Of a stretch of 64,000 nt of DNA, positions 1 to 11,914 are shown in pieces. A program made the position numbers and the translations under genes. Below the pieces are notes generated by a model. That model was given only the letters and a program-made list of their open reading frames with translations. It did no database searches and had not been told where the DNA came from. Location of the stretch: the NCBI RefSeq assembly GCF_034190915.1, contig NW_026947486.1, positions 105,864,812-105,928,811 on the forward strand. Direction: 5' to 3'. The DNA comes from Cavia porcellus (Eukaryota; Chordata; Mammalia; Rodentia; Caviidae). The stretch's first letter is position 1. Every line of letters starts with the position of its first letter.

Positions 1-344
1 TATGGATTACAGAGAAGATAAACAACTGTTCTTATTCATAGAAAACATAATTAGCAGTTGAGAAAATCCAAAACAATACACAAAAATTGATTAGTGACCT
101 TAGCAAAGTTTGAGAATAAAAGATTAATAATAAAAACGAATTGTACTTTTATATATGTCAGTTATCAACTGAGGAAGGAATATTTTTAATATTATTTGCA
201 ACAGTATCCAAAAACAAGCAATACTCAGCAGTCAATCTAATAAAGAGTATAGTAAGATGTATATAAAAAGTATGAAAAGCACTAATGGGACAAATCAAAG
301 GTGTAATTAGAAAAATAAACTGTGGTCATGGAGTAAAACACTAT

Positions 345-710
345 CAATACAGTGATCCCTCCCACGATTTTTGTGCTGTGTCACTTACTCATGGTCAACT
401 AGTATCGTCACAACTCCATCTATCCTCCTTCTGAGTATGGTCAGTTCAACAGTAACCTAATGCTATGTCACAATACTTTTTTCATTTACCTCATTTTATC
501 TTATTACATATGCATTGCACCATCTCACATTACCAGAAGAAAGTGAGTACAGTATAAGACAGTATCTTGAGAGAAAGATCACATTCACATAACTTATTAT
601 AATTTACTATTTTAATTACTGTTACTAATACAGTACTATGCCTAGTTTAAAAAGTAAATTTATCATAGATATAAAGGAAAAGCATAGTATACATAGAATT
701 TAATAGTAAC
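345..710 (+). mobile_element. Tigger/MER2-like pogo DNA transposon remnant
   Basis: Starts ACAGTGATCCCTCCCACG and contains the internal tract CACCATCTCACATTACCAG with GAGAGAAAGATCACATTCAC, matching recalled non-autonomous Tigger elements. It splits the flanking L1, whose sequence resumes after about 710. No transposase frame. Confidence 0.6.
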
Positions 711-1317
711 TGTTGTTTCTTCTTAGAATGTGTCCCTTGTGAATAAGAAATACTATTGTATTGTAATTCTCTCTCAAATTGATATATGGGTTTTAATCCA
801 CAACCAAATAAAATCCAAAGTCTTTAAAAGAAATTGATGAGGTTCTAAAAGTTGTATAAAAACAGTCTAAGATAACCCAAACAATTCTGAAAAATAAAAA
901 AGTAAAACTAGAGTACTCAAATCGACTGATTTCAAAATAGGCCATAAGCAATAATATTCAAAACAGTATAGGTTAGCAAAAGGCTAGACACATGCATCAG
1001 TGGAACAGACCAGAGTACAGAAGCTGATCCTTGCATACACTTCCAATTAATTTTTGACCAAAATGTCAAGCTCATTCAATAAATAAAGGACAAAGGGTAG
1101 TCTTAACAAATAATGCTGAAACAGCTGGAAATATCAATGTTCCAAAATAAAAAAAAAACCCACCTGAACCCATTATCTCACACAGTAACCAAGTTGAAAT
1201 GCACACTTGTAGACTAAACTGTAAATCCTAATACCACAAAACTTCTAGAGGAAAAAAGTAAATCTTCATGATCTTGGATCAGGCAGTATATTTTTGGACA
1301 GGCCAGAAAACTCATGA

Positions 1318-1475
1318 ACTTGTAAGCAGAGGCAGGAAGATCTGAAGCCCAAGACCAGCTCAAGTAACTCAGTGAGATTCTGTCTCAAAATAAAGTTTTT
1401 AAAAGGACTACAGATGTGGTTCAGTAGCAAGCAAGTAGCCCTAGGCTCAATCTCCAGTACCTAAAATTAAAGAAA
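1318..1475 (+). repeat. B1+ID composite SINE
   Basis: A 7SL-like 3' half (GACCAGCTCAAGTAACTCAGTGAGA) is followed by a decayed ID half ending CTCAATCTCCAGTACC. Inserted in the old L1. Confidence 0.55.
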
Positions 1476-1659
1476 AAAGAGAAAAGGAAAAAAACTGGGG
1501 AAAAAACCCCTAAAACTTAAAACTTTTGCTCTTTGAAAATTAAAAAGACAAACCACAAACTGGGAAAAACATTTACAAAACACATATACTGTATCTGACA
1601 AAGGACTAGTACAGATAGGTAAGTATCCCTCAAAACCATAATTTAAAAAATCTGCCCAA

Positions 1660-1745
1660 TGGCTGGGATATAGCTCAGCAGCATAAGCGCCTGGCAAGTG
1701 CGATGTCCTGAGTTCAATCCCTAGTACCAAAATAAAAATGAAAAT
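1660..1745 (+). repeat. ID-type SINE
   Basis: tRNA-like body with A box TAGCTCAGCAGCATAAGCG and B box GAGTTCAATCC, then an A-rich tail. Inserted in the old L1. Confidence 0.8.
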
Positions 1746-2470
1746 AAATAAAATCTTCCCAATCAAAAAATGTTAACAGATACTTGCTAAAATGATGTTA
1801 TTAGAAAAACTGCACAATAAAATCATAATGAGGTATCACTACATATCTGCAAGAATTTAACAGAGGATAAATAACAAATGGAACCCTATACATTGCTATT
1901 AGGAATAAAAAAATGCTAGTGTCTTTGAAAACCAGTTTACAATTTTTTACAAAGTTAAACACATACCTGTCATAAAACCCAGCTATTCCACTCCTGTATT
2001 ACTTCCCTAAAAGAAAACATTTATCTACCACAAAACCTAAACACAATTGTTTATAGCAATTTTATGCATACTTCCCCAAGCCAAAAATAACCCAAATGTC
2101 CATCAACTGGTAAAGGGAAAACAAATTGTAGCACCTCTACATAGTGAACTCCAATCAGCAATGAAAGGGAACAAACTGGATAAATACAATGAACTAGGTG
2201 ATTCTCAGAAGCATTACATCAAGTAAAGTAAACCGAACTTCCAAAAGGCTACATATTTTGATCCCATTAATATGAAATTCTAGAAATGATAAAATCATAA
2301 GGGCAATATTCAAAGTAATAGTTGCTAGGGGTTGGCAATATAGGAAGGGGATTAAGTATAAATTTTGATTTCAGTTGTACTTAAGACACTATAATTTTAT
2401 GAAAATTCATAAGACTTGACAGAGCTCAAAAGCATAGGTTTAAGTAAACCATATATTAATAATCTTGAAA

Positions 2471-3978
2471 AAAATGTGTGTCATCTCAGAAATGGCCAAG
2501 TAATTCACACAGAAATCATAAATAGTAAAAACTAAAAATGCTGATTTCCAATCCTAAATTTTAAATCTGTTGATTAAAGGACAGGAAGACATGGAGGGCA
2601 GGCAAAGTTGATGAAAATTTTGTAAGCATGTCTACCACTGTTAATTGATATAACTGTGTAAAAGGGAACTCTAGAAATAAGGTGATAAATGTGTAATTTG
2701 GAATGCAAATATGCCCATTTAATTGAAACAGACTAACTGAAGACAATAGCCACTAACTGTCCTTACCAATTTTTTTAGTTTATAGATGGCTCATTTTAAG
2801 ATTTGCGTAATGATAGAGGACACTGTTGAAGTACTAATTATTGGGCAGATTTCCTCGTTTTACAAGTGTTCTTATTTAGAAGAGCAGGGAATAAACATTT
2901 TCACTGTGTATAATTTCTTCCTCTTAATCAGAGTTCTAAAGTGACATACTAGAACTTGGTGGTAAAGGCTACAAGAAGGGGGAAAGTGAAGAGTTGTGTG
3001 AAGCCTCCGAAGGGCCTTTCTCTCTGGAAGGCTATGCAATCACAGCTGCATAGCTATCCAACAATAGAGTGTCTAACAATGGGACAAGCCAGGACAAACC
3101 TACGGTTCTAAGGTGTGCAGTATGCTATAGTCAAAAAATGACAGGAATCCCTTAACTACAAACATAAACTAAAAATTAGACTACAGAGGACTTTTCTTCA
3201 TTTATTCACTCAATTATTCATACAACAAATACTGACTGACTGACCACTATGGGCCAGGCTCTATATTAAGCTGAAGACAGAGATAAACCTGATCTGGAGT
3301 AGCTTACAATCTGCTGGTAGGCACTGGTGGAGGGAGTAAGAGGTACAGGGGCAGCCAAAAAGCCAGAGTACACCTTAACAGAAGACAAAGTCCACAACTG
3401 TGGTTTATTCTTTGTACATCATTCTCCATCAAGATCTCAGTGCTCCAGAGTTCAGGAAGAAGACAATAGTGGCAGTCACTCCAGGCAGCAATACACGTGT
3501 AGGTAAACATGGTATAGCCAGTACACTGTTTAATGTTGTAGTGCACTGAAAATCTAATGGAAAATAGTGTGTAATAAGACACACAGCTAGGTATGAGTCA
3601 CAGTGGTTGAAGGCTTTGTAACTTGTATGAGGAATCACATACCAGCCTATGGAGTATACAATGAGCAGGCTGTGGGCAGAGGAGTAACCAACTAAGCTTT
3701 GCAAGTAGAAACCTGATTGCAAGAGCAATATCAGGACAGGTAAAAGAAGAACGCAAAGGAGGAAGGTCCTCAATTTTGGGGGTGACTGAAAGTCTGGTGG
3801 TGGACAAAAAGTTGGTATTAACTAGAGTTGCAGAACAAGTCCCTCCTTCAATCATCCAGAGAAAACTACCAATTCTCCTGTCCACTGCCTGTTTCTAGCT
3901 ATCATGAATACTTACTTCTCTTTCTCATTAGATTAGTAGGTCTTTAGAAAAAGGAATGGGGTCTATTTCCCCTGTCCT
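2471..3978. other. No gene seen; old unclassified repeat traces
   Basis: AT-rich intronic sequence. Around 3190-3310 there is a weak match to an old mammalian repeat with CATACAACAAATACTGACTGAC and GGGCCAGGCTCTATATTAAG. Open frames here on the minus strand lack recognisable domains and show no codon signal. Confidence 0.5.
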
Positions 3979-4019
3979 CCTTCCCCTCTCCTCTCTGTCT
4001 CTCTGTCTCTGTCTGTCTG

Positions 4020-4081
<62 letters not shown>
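3979..4081 (+). repeat. CT/CTGT microsatellite
   Basis: A pyrimidine tract with (CTGT) units resolves into about 28 uninterrupted CT dinucleotides. Length is probably polymorphic. Confidence 0.95.
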
Positions 4082-4083
<2 letters not shown>

Positions 4084-5156
4084 TCACTCATATTCCCAGT
4101 GTCTGATTACAGACACATGTTGAGTAACTGTAGACAAGAGGAATGAGGGAATAACTGAATGAAGATTTGGGACCAAGAAACCAATTGAGAGCTACTAAAA
4201 AATGTGATTTTTAAGGTACCAATCAGACGGAAAGTTGAAACGGATGCCTTTGAAGGTCTCTTCCAACACGCAGCTTTCATGATTCTAGCCCTTCCTCCCA
4301 TTTTCTGAAAAGTAAGTGGCTGAAAAGGGGATATGTAAGATTGATTCTGTAGGGCAAAAAATTGGTCCAATAAAAAATGCCCAAGGCTGTTTATATCATG
4401 GCATAACAAACTAAAGTAGCTAAACTCCACCAGTTGATACCAAATAAAGGGAAACACTGATTGTTTGAACCTTGGAAAGGTGGCAAATCAGACAGTATAA
4501 TCTACAGACAGCTACATACTGTATTGGGATGATGGGGCATCAGATGCTTAAAGGTAGACCCAGAAGTAAAGCCAAAGAAAAAATCCAAATAGGAAAAGAA
4601 TGCATAATTAGAAAAGAAGACAGCAAGCAGAAGCCTAGGTAGGTGAGCAGTAAGCATAAGGATACTCAGCAAGGAGAAAGCAGACAGAACATAACGGGAA
4701 ATTTTTAAAAGGCAATTAGTTGCTAAGTATCAATAATACCAGGATTGTGAAGCAGAAACCCAACCAAGGCATGGGAAGGTCCTGAGAAATCTAGCTAAAG
4801 AAAAGAAAATTTCCACTGGTGGGAGAATGGCAAACCAACTACTGTACCCAGACCAGGACTTCAAAAGACAGAAAGAGAACGAGACCTAGTTTCTCTGGCA
4901 CAAAAATACAATGCTGGTCATTTAGAAGGAATTAGGCAAGAGCAGTCGTAACAAAAACCTGAGCATGCAAAGTCAGAATGAGACTAGCAAACATGCTGCA
5001 GTGCTGAGCTAGCAGCCTGAGGTTCCCAAAACTCTCTTCAACCCAAGACAGCCTTGTTCAAGGATAACGTTCCCCAGTTTCATCCACTGAAAATTGAGGT
5101 ACACACAAAAAACAGGAAGCCTTCACAGCACTGCCAACAAAGCAAGCCCATGTGTA
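4082..5156. other. Unique intronic sequence, nothing recognised
   Basis: No gene, RNA or repeat family recognised. The minus-strand open frame at 4107-4457 has no homology I know. Confidence 0.5.
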
Positions 5157-5295
5157 GAAAACAGTTGCTTAGGGGCTGGGGATTTAGCTCAGTGGCATAA
5201 GCGCCTGCCTCGCAAGCAGGCAGTCGTGAGTTCGAACCCCAGTACCAATAAAAAAGACAAAAAAAAAAAAAAAAAAAAAAGAAAACTGTTGCTTA
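5157..5295 (+). repeat. Young ID SINE with target-site duplication
   Basis: The SINE body (5172-5243) is the best-preserved of its family here, followed by an A tail to 5280. It is flanked by 15-base repeats GAAAAC(A/T)GTTGCTTA at 5157-5171 and 5281-5295 with one mismatch. A and B boxes are intact. The anticodon arm CCTGC-CTCGCAA-GCAGG is a perfect stem with CGC in the anticodon position, pointing to a tRNA-Ala ancestor. The acceptor ends do not pair, so it is not a tRNA gene. Confidence 0.92.
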
Positions 5296-5573
5296 ATAAA
5301 TACTACTGGCGGTATACTACATGGGAAGAACCATGAAGAGGACTGAATACGAATTCCTGTGTACAGAGACCTCTGTTCATTTTTTCTGCCCATCGCCACT
5401 ACCTTAACCTAAGTACATTTCTTTTAAAGGTCTATAGTCCATAGGCATTACTCAGAAATCAATTCACTTTCATATTTGTATCCATATCTAGAGAAAATCA
5501 TTTGGTACTAGGTGACTGGTCAAGACCACACTGTCAACTATACATAGAAGGCTTTTGATTTAGATCCCTGCCC

Positions 5574-5690
5574 CATCCCACCATTGTTTTGTGACAAGGT
5601 CTCACTAAATTGCCCAAACTGACCTCGTGATTCTCCTACCTCCACTCCTGAGGAGCTGGTATCACAAGTACGTACCACCATATCTGGATA
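5574..5690 (-). repeat. B1/Alu-like SINE
   Basis: Reversed 7SL-derived sequence with ACAAGGTCTCACTAAATTGCC and a CTCCTGAGGAGCTGG tract. Confidence 0.65.
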
Positions 5691-5694
5691 CCTC

Positions 5695-6112
5695 ATGGAT
5701 CTTATCATGGCTATGTTACGGTTTAGATCAAGAATATCCTCAAAAGGTCTCATGTGCTTACAGACAAGGCTCATGGAAGGTGACTGTATCATGAAGGTGC
5801 TAAACTCATCAGTGGAATCATCTGCTGGTGCTTTCAGCAGCTGAGTTTACAGCTGGAAGGGGGGGCCTGGCCTGAAGAGGCAAGTCACTGCAGGAAGTTA
5901 TGTATTCTTCCCTGGTGCCTTCCCCCACTCTCTCAGCTTCCTCACACCATAACATGAACAGCTTGTCTGCCGCTATTCCTCTCTGACATGCCATTTTCTG
6001 CCTTTGCAGCAAGCTGACCACTGACTATAAACAAGAACCTACATAAACTCTTCCTCCTTTATGTTCCCAGTGTCAGGCATCATGTCTCAGCAACAAAAAA
6101 AGTGACAACAAC
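5695..6112 (+). repeat. MaLR-type solo LTR
   Basis: Ends with the family tail: a TAAACTCTTCCTCCTTTATG polyadenylation region and GTCTCAGCAACAAAAAAAGTG. Non-coding; no internal retroviral genes nearby. Confidence 0.55.
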
Positions 6113-6113
6113 A

Positions 6114-6210
6114 CTATATAGCAGTGGGGGTGAACCTATGGCACACATGCCGCAAAGAGATGTTTATTGTCACTGAAAACACTAAAAGTTTCACCATTAC
6201 TGCCATATAG
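6114..6210 (-). mobile_element. Short hAT-type element, copy 1
   Basis: An 81-base element (6122-6202) begins CAGTGGGGGTGAACCTATGG and ends in AAAGTTTCACCATTACTG, its imperfect inverse. It is flanked by near-identical 8-base duplications CTATATAG (6114-6121) and CCATATAG (6203-6210), the hAT hallmark. Orientation is set opposite to the copy at 12749-12930. Confidence 0.6.
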
Positions 6211-7440
6211 CATATAAATAGAAGGGGAACCCACACTGCCACTCTTATTTCCCATTCTGAACCACAGCCCTGAAGCAGTTTAAGCAATGCTCTGGTCTAT
6301 ATCCTCCTATGAGAGAGACAAAAATCTAAGGACTACTGAGGAAACAAACTATGAAAATGAATCACATAACTAGTGGCAGAGCCAGCAAAGAAAGCTGAAT
6401 GCCTCTGCTCCTTCAGTGTTTGTAATATCCTTAAATCTCATAGAAATGCCTATCATTAGGGAGAGAAATTCAGTTAAATGTGATCACTTACAATTCTCAA
6501 TTTTCCCTACTAAACTCACACACAGTCCAACTGAAAGTGTCTTTGCATCTGCATAGACAAGCCCTGGTACATTACAGAACACAAGTCCACTAGAGGTCAC
6601 TCAATTTAGATTCTCCAACTCCACAGCAAGAGAAGGCCTTAAGCAACTTCATCTGATTATGAGATTTTCCTGTTGTGAAGAATTAATCAAATTCATCTTA
6701 GAGGCTCATCTGCTATGTGACACACTCCTTGATATCAAAACTCCCTAATAAATTTCAACGCAAGATGTGCTTGTGATGTTTTCTCTCAATACTTTCTGAT
6801 CTTGATCTGCTACTGTGACTAGTATTCAAAAGAATATAAATAAGCAGAAGGTGGTCGGATTCCTAATATCTATACAATCATTGGTAATTATAGCATACAA
6901 AGACGGGGGATTGAAAGAGTCTCATTTAGGGAAATAATTTATAATCAGAATTAACAGTGAAAATTGAGGAAAAACTAATAACTAATAAATCACAAATCAC
7001 TGAGCTGACAAGTTATGCAGAATGATTCTAATTAATAATATTCACCTGTAACAAAACAGAATGTTGTTAAAAACACCAGAATATTTACAAAATGTAAAAC
7101 AAATACACACCATGCACCAGCAACTTGATCTTAACCAACCTTCCTTACCTATAAAGTATAAGCTGCCCCATAAGTATGGTTTATGTCCCCAATTAATAAG
7201 AGTAGACCTCAAAGGAAAGACTTAGAATTTACCTAAAACCATATTTTAACTCAAAATTAATTCCACTGAATAAATAAAATGAACCATGTTTCACTCCAGA
7301 ATCACAAACACAAGAAAATCAATACTGAATCTCTTCTGTAATAAAAGTGTAACTTTTTTACAATGTAAAACCTGACCAAATACTACTTCTACAAGTGATC
7401 AAGTTAACACTATCAGTGAAAAACAGTACTGATACAAGTT
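6211..7440. other. Unique AT-rich intronic sequence
   Basis: No gene or clear repeat recognised. Confidence 0.45.
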
Positions 7441-7449
7441 CTATAGATA

Positions 7450-7945
7450 TTATGTGATGAGGATAGTCCTTCACTTCTCTGGTTTTCCTCCCCAAAAAAA
7501 CCACAACTCATATCTGATCATAAGAAAAAATATCAGACAAATTATAAGCAAAGGATATTCAATAAAGCATATGACCAGTACTCCTCTGAACTATCAATGT
7601 TGCCAAATCCAAATAAAAATCAAAATATCAAGAAGCCAAGAAGAGTCTAAGAAAACATGATGACTAAATATGGTATAGTATTCCAGATGGTATTCTGCAT
7701 AGAATTAAGGATATCAGGGACAAAGGAAATCTGAGTGACATATGAACTTTAATTATTAATAATATGTTAACACTGGTTCATTAATTTTGACAAATGTACT
7801 ATACTAACAAAAGCTATTAAGAATAAGGAAAACTGAGTATCGAGGCATATAATGGAAACTTTGTACAATCTTTGCATTTTCCCATAAATCTAAAGCCATT
7901 CTAAAAATTACCAATAAAATTTTAAAATGAATTTTAAAAATGAGC
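7450..7945 (+). repeat. Old L1 3' end
   Basis: Carries the L1M-type 3' signature: a GGTTCATTAATTTTGACAAA tract, then CATAAATCTAAAGCCATTCT and an A-rich end. A related copy is at 10585-10860. Confidence 0.6.
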
Positions 7946-8029
7946 ATTAGATGATTCCCTTTTAGTGAACACCTGCAATATAAAAGAGATACTGAAAAAG
8001 TAACAATGTAAACCTCAATAATCTTTTTG

Positions 8030-8116
8030 GGGGGAGGTTACCGGAAATCAAACTCAGGATCTCACACTTCCCAGGCATGCACTACACTGCTGAGCTAGAG
8101 CTAAATCTCCAGCCCA
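8030..8116 (-). repeat. ID SINE
   Basis: Reversed tRNA-like body ending GAGCTAAATCTCCAGCC. Confidence 0.75.
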
Positions 8117-8295
8117 ACCTAAATAGTCTTGAGCTCCATGTTTTAGCATCTCTCTTGAATTCAGGAAGTCCTCTTCAACTTCATTAGCTACAACGTTGAT
8201 TAATAAATTTATGCCTATAAAATCCTATTTCTGTCGATTACTTTTTATGATAATGTACTATCTTCAGTGATTTGAAATATATCTAAATATAGATA

Positions 8296-8993
8296 TGAGT
8301 GATTGAAAATAAGGTAGTTAAATTTTATTACAGTAAAAGACACACTACCATCAATTCTCCTCAAAATACTCCCACTAACTTTAAACACACTTTTTCCAGA
8401 GATCTTGTCACATTCTGAAGCAGTTCTACAAGTCACGTTTGGTGAGTGTCTTCAGTTCTATTGTCATCGCTGCCTTGACGTCCTGCATTAATTCCAACCA
8501 TTTACATGTCTTGGTCATTTTGACTTTGGGGGAGATTCAGAAGTTGCATGGTGCCAGATCTGGTAAATAAAGTGGATGAGACACACCATAATGTTTTTAC
8601 GGGCCTGCCTTTCCTTTCAGTGGTACCTAGCAGCTGCATTCACTGTACCACACCTGGTAAAGTTATTCACAAAAGACAACCTTCAAAACTGCTTTAGAAA
8701 GTGGCAAAAAGTGATGGGATAAATGTGTTTGAAGTGACAGGGAGTATTTTGAAGAAGATTAATGACAATCTGTCTTGTCACTGTTTTTTTTTCCCCCTTT
8801 GGCTTTTTTTGAAACAGTGTTTTGCTATGTAGTTCAGGCTAGCCTTGAACTCACTATGTAGCCCAAACTGACCTAGAACTCACAGCAATCCTCCTGCCCT
8901 CCGACTTCCAATTGCTGGGATTACAGGGATGCACTACTTCACCTGGCTGTAACAGATTTTTAAAAATTAAACTTTCTCTGTATATTCTGATCA
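8296..8993. mobile_element. Palindromic mariner-derived element, copy 1
   Basis: Both ends carry the same degenerate stretch in opposite orientation: GGGAGTATTTTGA with AACTGCTT(C/T)AGAA on the minus strand near 8330-8440 and on the plus strand near 8680-8755. That stretch reads like the C-terminal end of a mariner transposase (NCFRKWQ...VF). A B1 SINE (8784-8948) is inserted near the right end. No intact frame. Confidence 0.6.
8784..8948 (-). repeat. B1-like SINE
   Basis: Reversed 7SL-like sequence: GCTATGTAGTTCAGGCTAGC through GCTGGGATTACAGGGATGCA. It lies within the mariner-derived element. Confidence 0.85.
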
Positions 8994-8999
8994 CACCTT

Positions 9000-9600
9000 A
9001 CATGTTTTTCCCTAATTTTCTCTACTGAAAAATCTAAATAGAATTCCAAACTACTAATAACATACTAAAGATTAACCTCAGTGAAAACTTAGTTGTTTAG
9101 TTTCTGTGCCTGTACTTTTGAAATAAGTCTTTCTGGGAAGTGCTTTAAGTACATGCTAGGAGCCAGGGACATGAATTATGGTTGCAATGGGTAGAATCCA
9201 GTGGACTGATGGAGACAACATTTTTATTTGCTAACACTGGTCATCAGTCCTTGAGAAAATACTGTCACTTGCTTGACTTTCTTCTCTCATCCTTCACTTC
9301 TTTTGATCTGAGGATTTCTAGGAACAAACCTTCTTTATGACACATGCTATATATTACTTGGTTTGAAGCAGCCTTGAGTTTATGCAAAGTAGAACAATGT
9401 TATTTTTCAAAGCTCCCATTTAGCTCTTAAAATATCAGAACCTGCAAAATGCCCATATCAGGTCACTGCTATCCCTTCCAATCAGAAGTTCAGTAATTGT
9501 ATGAGGTATTAAGAAAGGAATTAGGAATACAAGAAGATATTTAGCTGTATTTATTCTGGTAAAAGAATCACAGAAGAAAGATACAAATGTTAAAAACCAT
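9000..9600. other. Unique intronic sequence
   Basis: No gene or clear repeat family recognised. Confidence 0.45.
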
Positions 9601-9604
9601 TTGT

Positions 9605-9738
9605 TGTTGTTGTTGGTGGTGGTGTTTTGTGTGAGACTGGCTCTCACTATGCAGTTCTGGCTGGCCTTAAACTCAGGGATCCTCCTGCTTCAGCCTCCTG
9701 AGTGCTGGGATTATGGGAATGCACCACCACACACAACC
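9605..9738 (-). repeat. B1-like SINE
   Basis: Reversed B1 with a (GTT)/(GGT) tail at 9601-9625 and GAGTGCTGGGATTATGGG. Confidence 0.8.
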
Positions 9739-9739
9739 T

Positions 9740-10379
9740 AGAAACCATTTTAGCAAGTAAATTCCTGTCAACCAAAAAAAATCCCAGGCTATTCTATGTA
9801 TACAGATATTTTCACAGAAGTTTTAGCTACCAGGTAATTAAATTACATGGGCAGTGGCTGGTCACAGAAGTATTTACAAAAAACATATTAGGTTCCCCAT
9901 TAAGTGCCCCAGAGTAACTACACTAAAAGAGTCATTTTCAATTCAAACCTCTTTATTTTCTGAATATGCTTCACAATTTAAATAAATGCTAGAAACATGC
10001 CAATTGTATACAGCAGTCTCTTAATTAACATAAAAGTCAAAAGAAGACACTGAAAAATAATGGAGAAGTTCCTATTTAACAAGGAAGAGGTTCTTTGGAA
10101 CCTCCTATGTATAAGTTTCGTGGGGGAACTTATTGACTTGTTTCCAAAGAGTACGGTATTAAAGAGGAAAGAAAAACAGTAGCTCTATAGTGGAGGAACC
10201 TAGCAAGCACTACCGCAGACAGCTGATTAAACTCAACACCACAGCAGTTAAGTCATGCTGTAATAAGTACCCTGGGTATAAAGTAACAATTAAAGTGGTA
10301 CTTCACCTCTCAGGTCTTCATCCCAAAACTCAGTAACCTCAGTCTAACTACGAAAAGCATCGGGATCCCAACTGACATA
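9740..10379. other. Unique intronic sequence
   Basis: No gene or clear repeat family recognised. Confidence 0.45.
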
Positions 10380-10495
10380 TATTCTTTTTTTGCTCTTTTT
10401 GAGATATGCTTTGTAGCTCAGGCTGGTCTTGAATTTGCAACAATCTTCCTGCCTCAGCTGGTATTACAGACGTGTGCCACAATGTCTGACTGACA
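10380..10495 (-). repeat. B1-like SINE
   Basis: Reversed B1, shortened, with GTAGCTCAGGCTGGTCTTG and GGTATTACAGACGTGTGCC. Confidence 0.8.
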
Positions 10496-10584
10496 AATAT
10501 TCTATAAAATGTCAATGTACTTATCAAAGCTGCTAACCTCATCAGAATGAAGGAAAACTTGAGAAACTGTCATAGCCAAGAATC

Positions 10585-10860
10585 TAAGATGTCATGATGA
10601 CAAAATGTACTGTGGTACCCTGAATGATATCCTGAAACAGAAAGATGCCATTAAAGGTAAGCTGAGGAAAACTAAATGAGGAATGGATTTTGTTTAAAAA
10701 TAATTTATCAATATTGGTTCATGTATTGTTACAATCGTAGCATGAGATGCTGACAACACAAAAAAATTGGGTGCAGGGAAAATGGAAATTCTCTGAACTA
10801 TTTTTGTAACTTTTCTATAAAACCAAACTATCCTGAAGTTTAAAATATTTTAAAGTATTT
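10585..10860 (+). repeat. Old L1 3' end
   Basis: Same 3' layout as 7450-7945: AATATTGGTTCATGTATTGT, then a weakly conserved tail ending in an A/T-rich run. Confidence 0.55.
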
Positions 10861-10864
10861 TCTT

Positions 10865-11560
10865 GGTTATCTCCCTTCCCCATTCAAATTCTGTGCTTCT
10901 AGCCAAGTGTTGGAAAGGGAATCATGCCATAAGAAAAAACCTGCGATTAATTTTCTTTGGGTCACTTAATAGTATTTGGTAGAAACGGTTTTGTCAAAAC
11001 AGTGTCCTTGACTCAAATATGAAGGAAATTTAGAGGCAATGGCAAAATAAGGGATGAGCAGTGTTTAACAGTGCAGCAGATCCATCATCAATGACAGCTT
11101 GATGGTGGACCATAGCCCAGGTGTCTGAACACAGAAAAGAACATACACATGAAAACCTTGTTAATGCTTCACAGTGCTTTTAAATATAAAAATCAGAAAA
11201 TACAACCACTTAAGCTTTAACTGATAATTGTTTATCCTTATATAACCAAAATTTTTAAAATTTAAAATCAAGACCTTCTACCAGTTAATATAGAATCACA
11301 GGCATTATTAGTTTTACAATTACTTCCTGGATTTGAAAAGCAGTAGATAAAAGGTTAGAATTCAGGGGAAATGAAGGTTGGAAGAGATTTCTTTGTAAAT
11401 CCCACATTCTAACTGACGAGATTCTAATTACACATCAGCTCAAATCTGAAGACATAAATTGATAAAATGGAGGGCAAGAGTAAGTCATTACCTACTGTCG
11501 GCTTGAAACAGTGTACTTAACTTTTTAAGTAGGTAAAATTGTACTTCATAGTTTACATAG
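10865..11560. other. Unique intronic sequence
   Basis: No gene or clear repeat family recognised. Confidence 0.45.
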
Positions 11561-11564
11561 CCAG

Positions 11565-11910
11565 TGTTATGGAGCAGAATGTTTGTGTTCCCTCAAAATG
11601 ATGTGGAAATAAGGCCCCAAAAGAGTAAGGCCTTTTAGAAGTGTTTATATTACTAAAGCAGAGCCCTCAAAAATGCGCCTAGTACCCTCATAAGAAGACA
11701 GTTCTCTTACCTCCTCCACCATGGGAGGACACAGCCAGAAAAGAACATCTGCATTCCAGGAAGGGAACCCTGAGAAGACTCGAGATCTGCTAGAACTTTG
11801 ATCTCGGACTTCCTACTCTCTACAACAGAAAGAAGTAGAAAAAAAGTAAACTGCTGTTATGTAAGCCACTGAGTCAGTGGCATCCTTCACAACAGCATAA
11901 ACTAAGACTG
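11565..11910 (+). repeat. MLT1-like solo LTR (ERVL-MaLR)
   Basis: Begins TGTTATGGAGCAGAATGTTT, contains CCTCATAAGAAGACAG, CATGGGAGGACACAGCCAG and GATCTCGGACTTCCTACTC, and ends ACAGCATAAACTAAGAC, the order of an MLT1 LTR. Confidence 0.85.
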
Positions 11911-11914
11911 TCAG

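Larger units (their letters stand above)
1..2470 (+). repeat. Old L1 (ORF2 3' part and 3' UTR), interrupted
   Basis: Degenerate L1 ORF2 reverse-transcriptase and C-terminal sequence, then 3' end. Recognisable tracts include the region around 1000-1240 (dispersed prediction and Ile/Asn-rich tail) and the CCCAAATGTCCATCAACTGG motif near 2094. No frame is intact. A Tigger-like element (345-710) and two SINEs are inserted in it. Confidence 0.75.

Noticed and set aside
5172..5243. tRNA-Ala(CGC) gene
   Set aside because: The acceptor stem does not pair and the body is followed by a long A tail inside target duplications, so it is an ID SINE.
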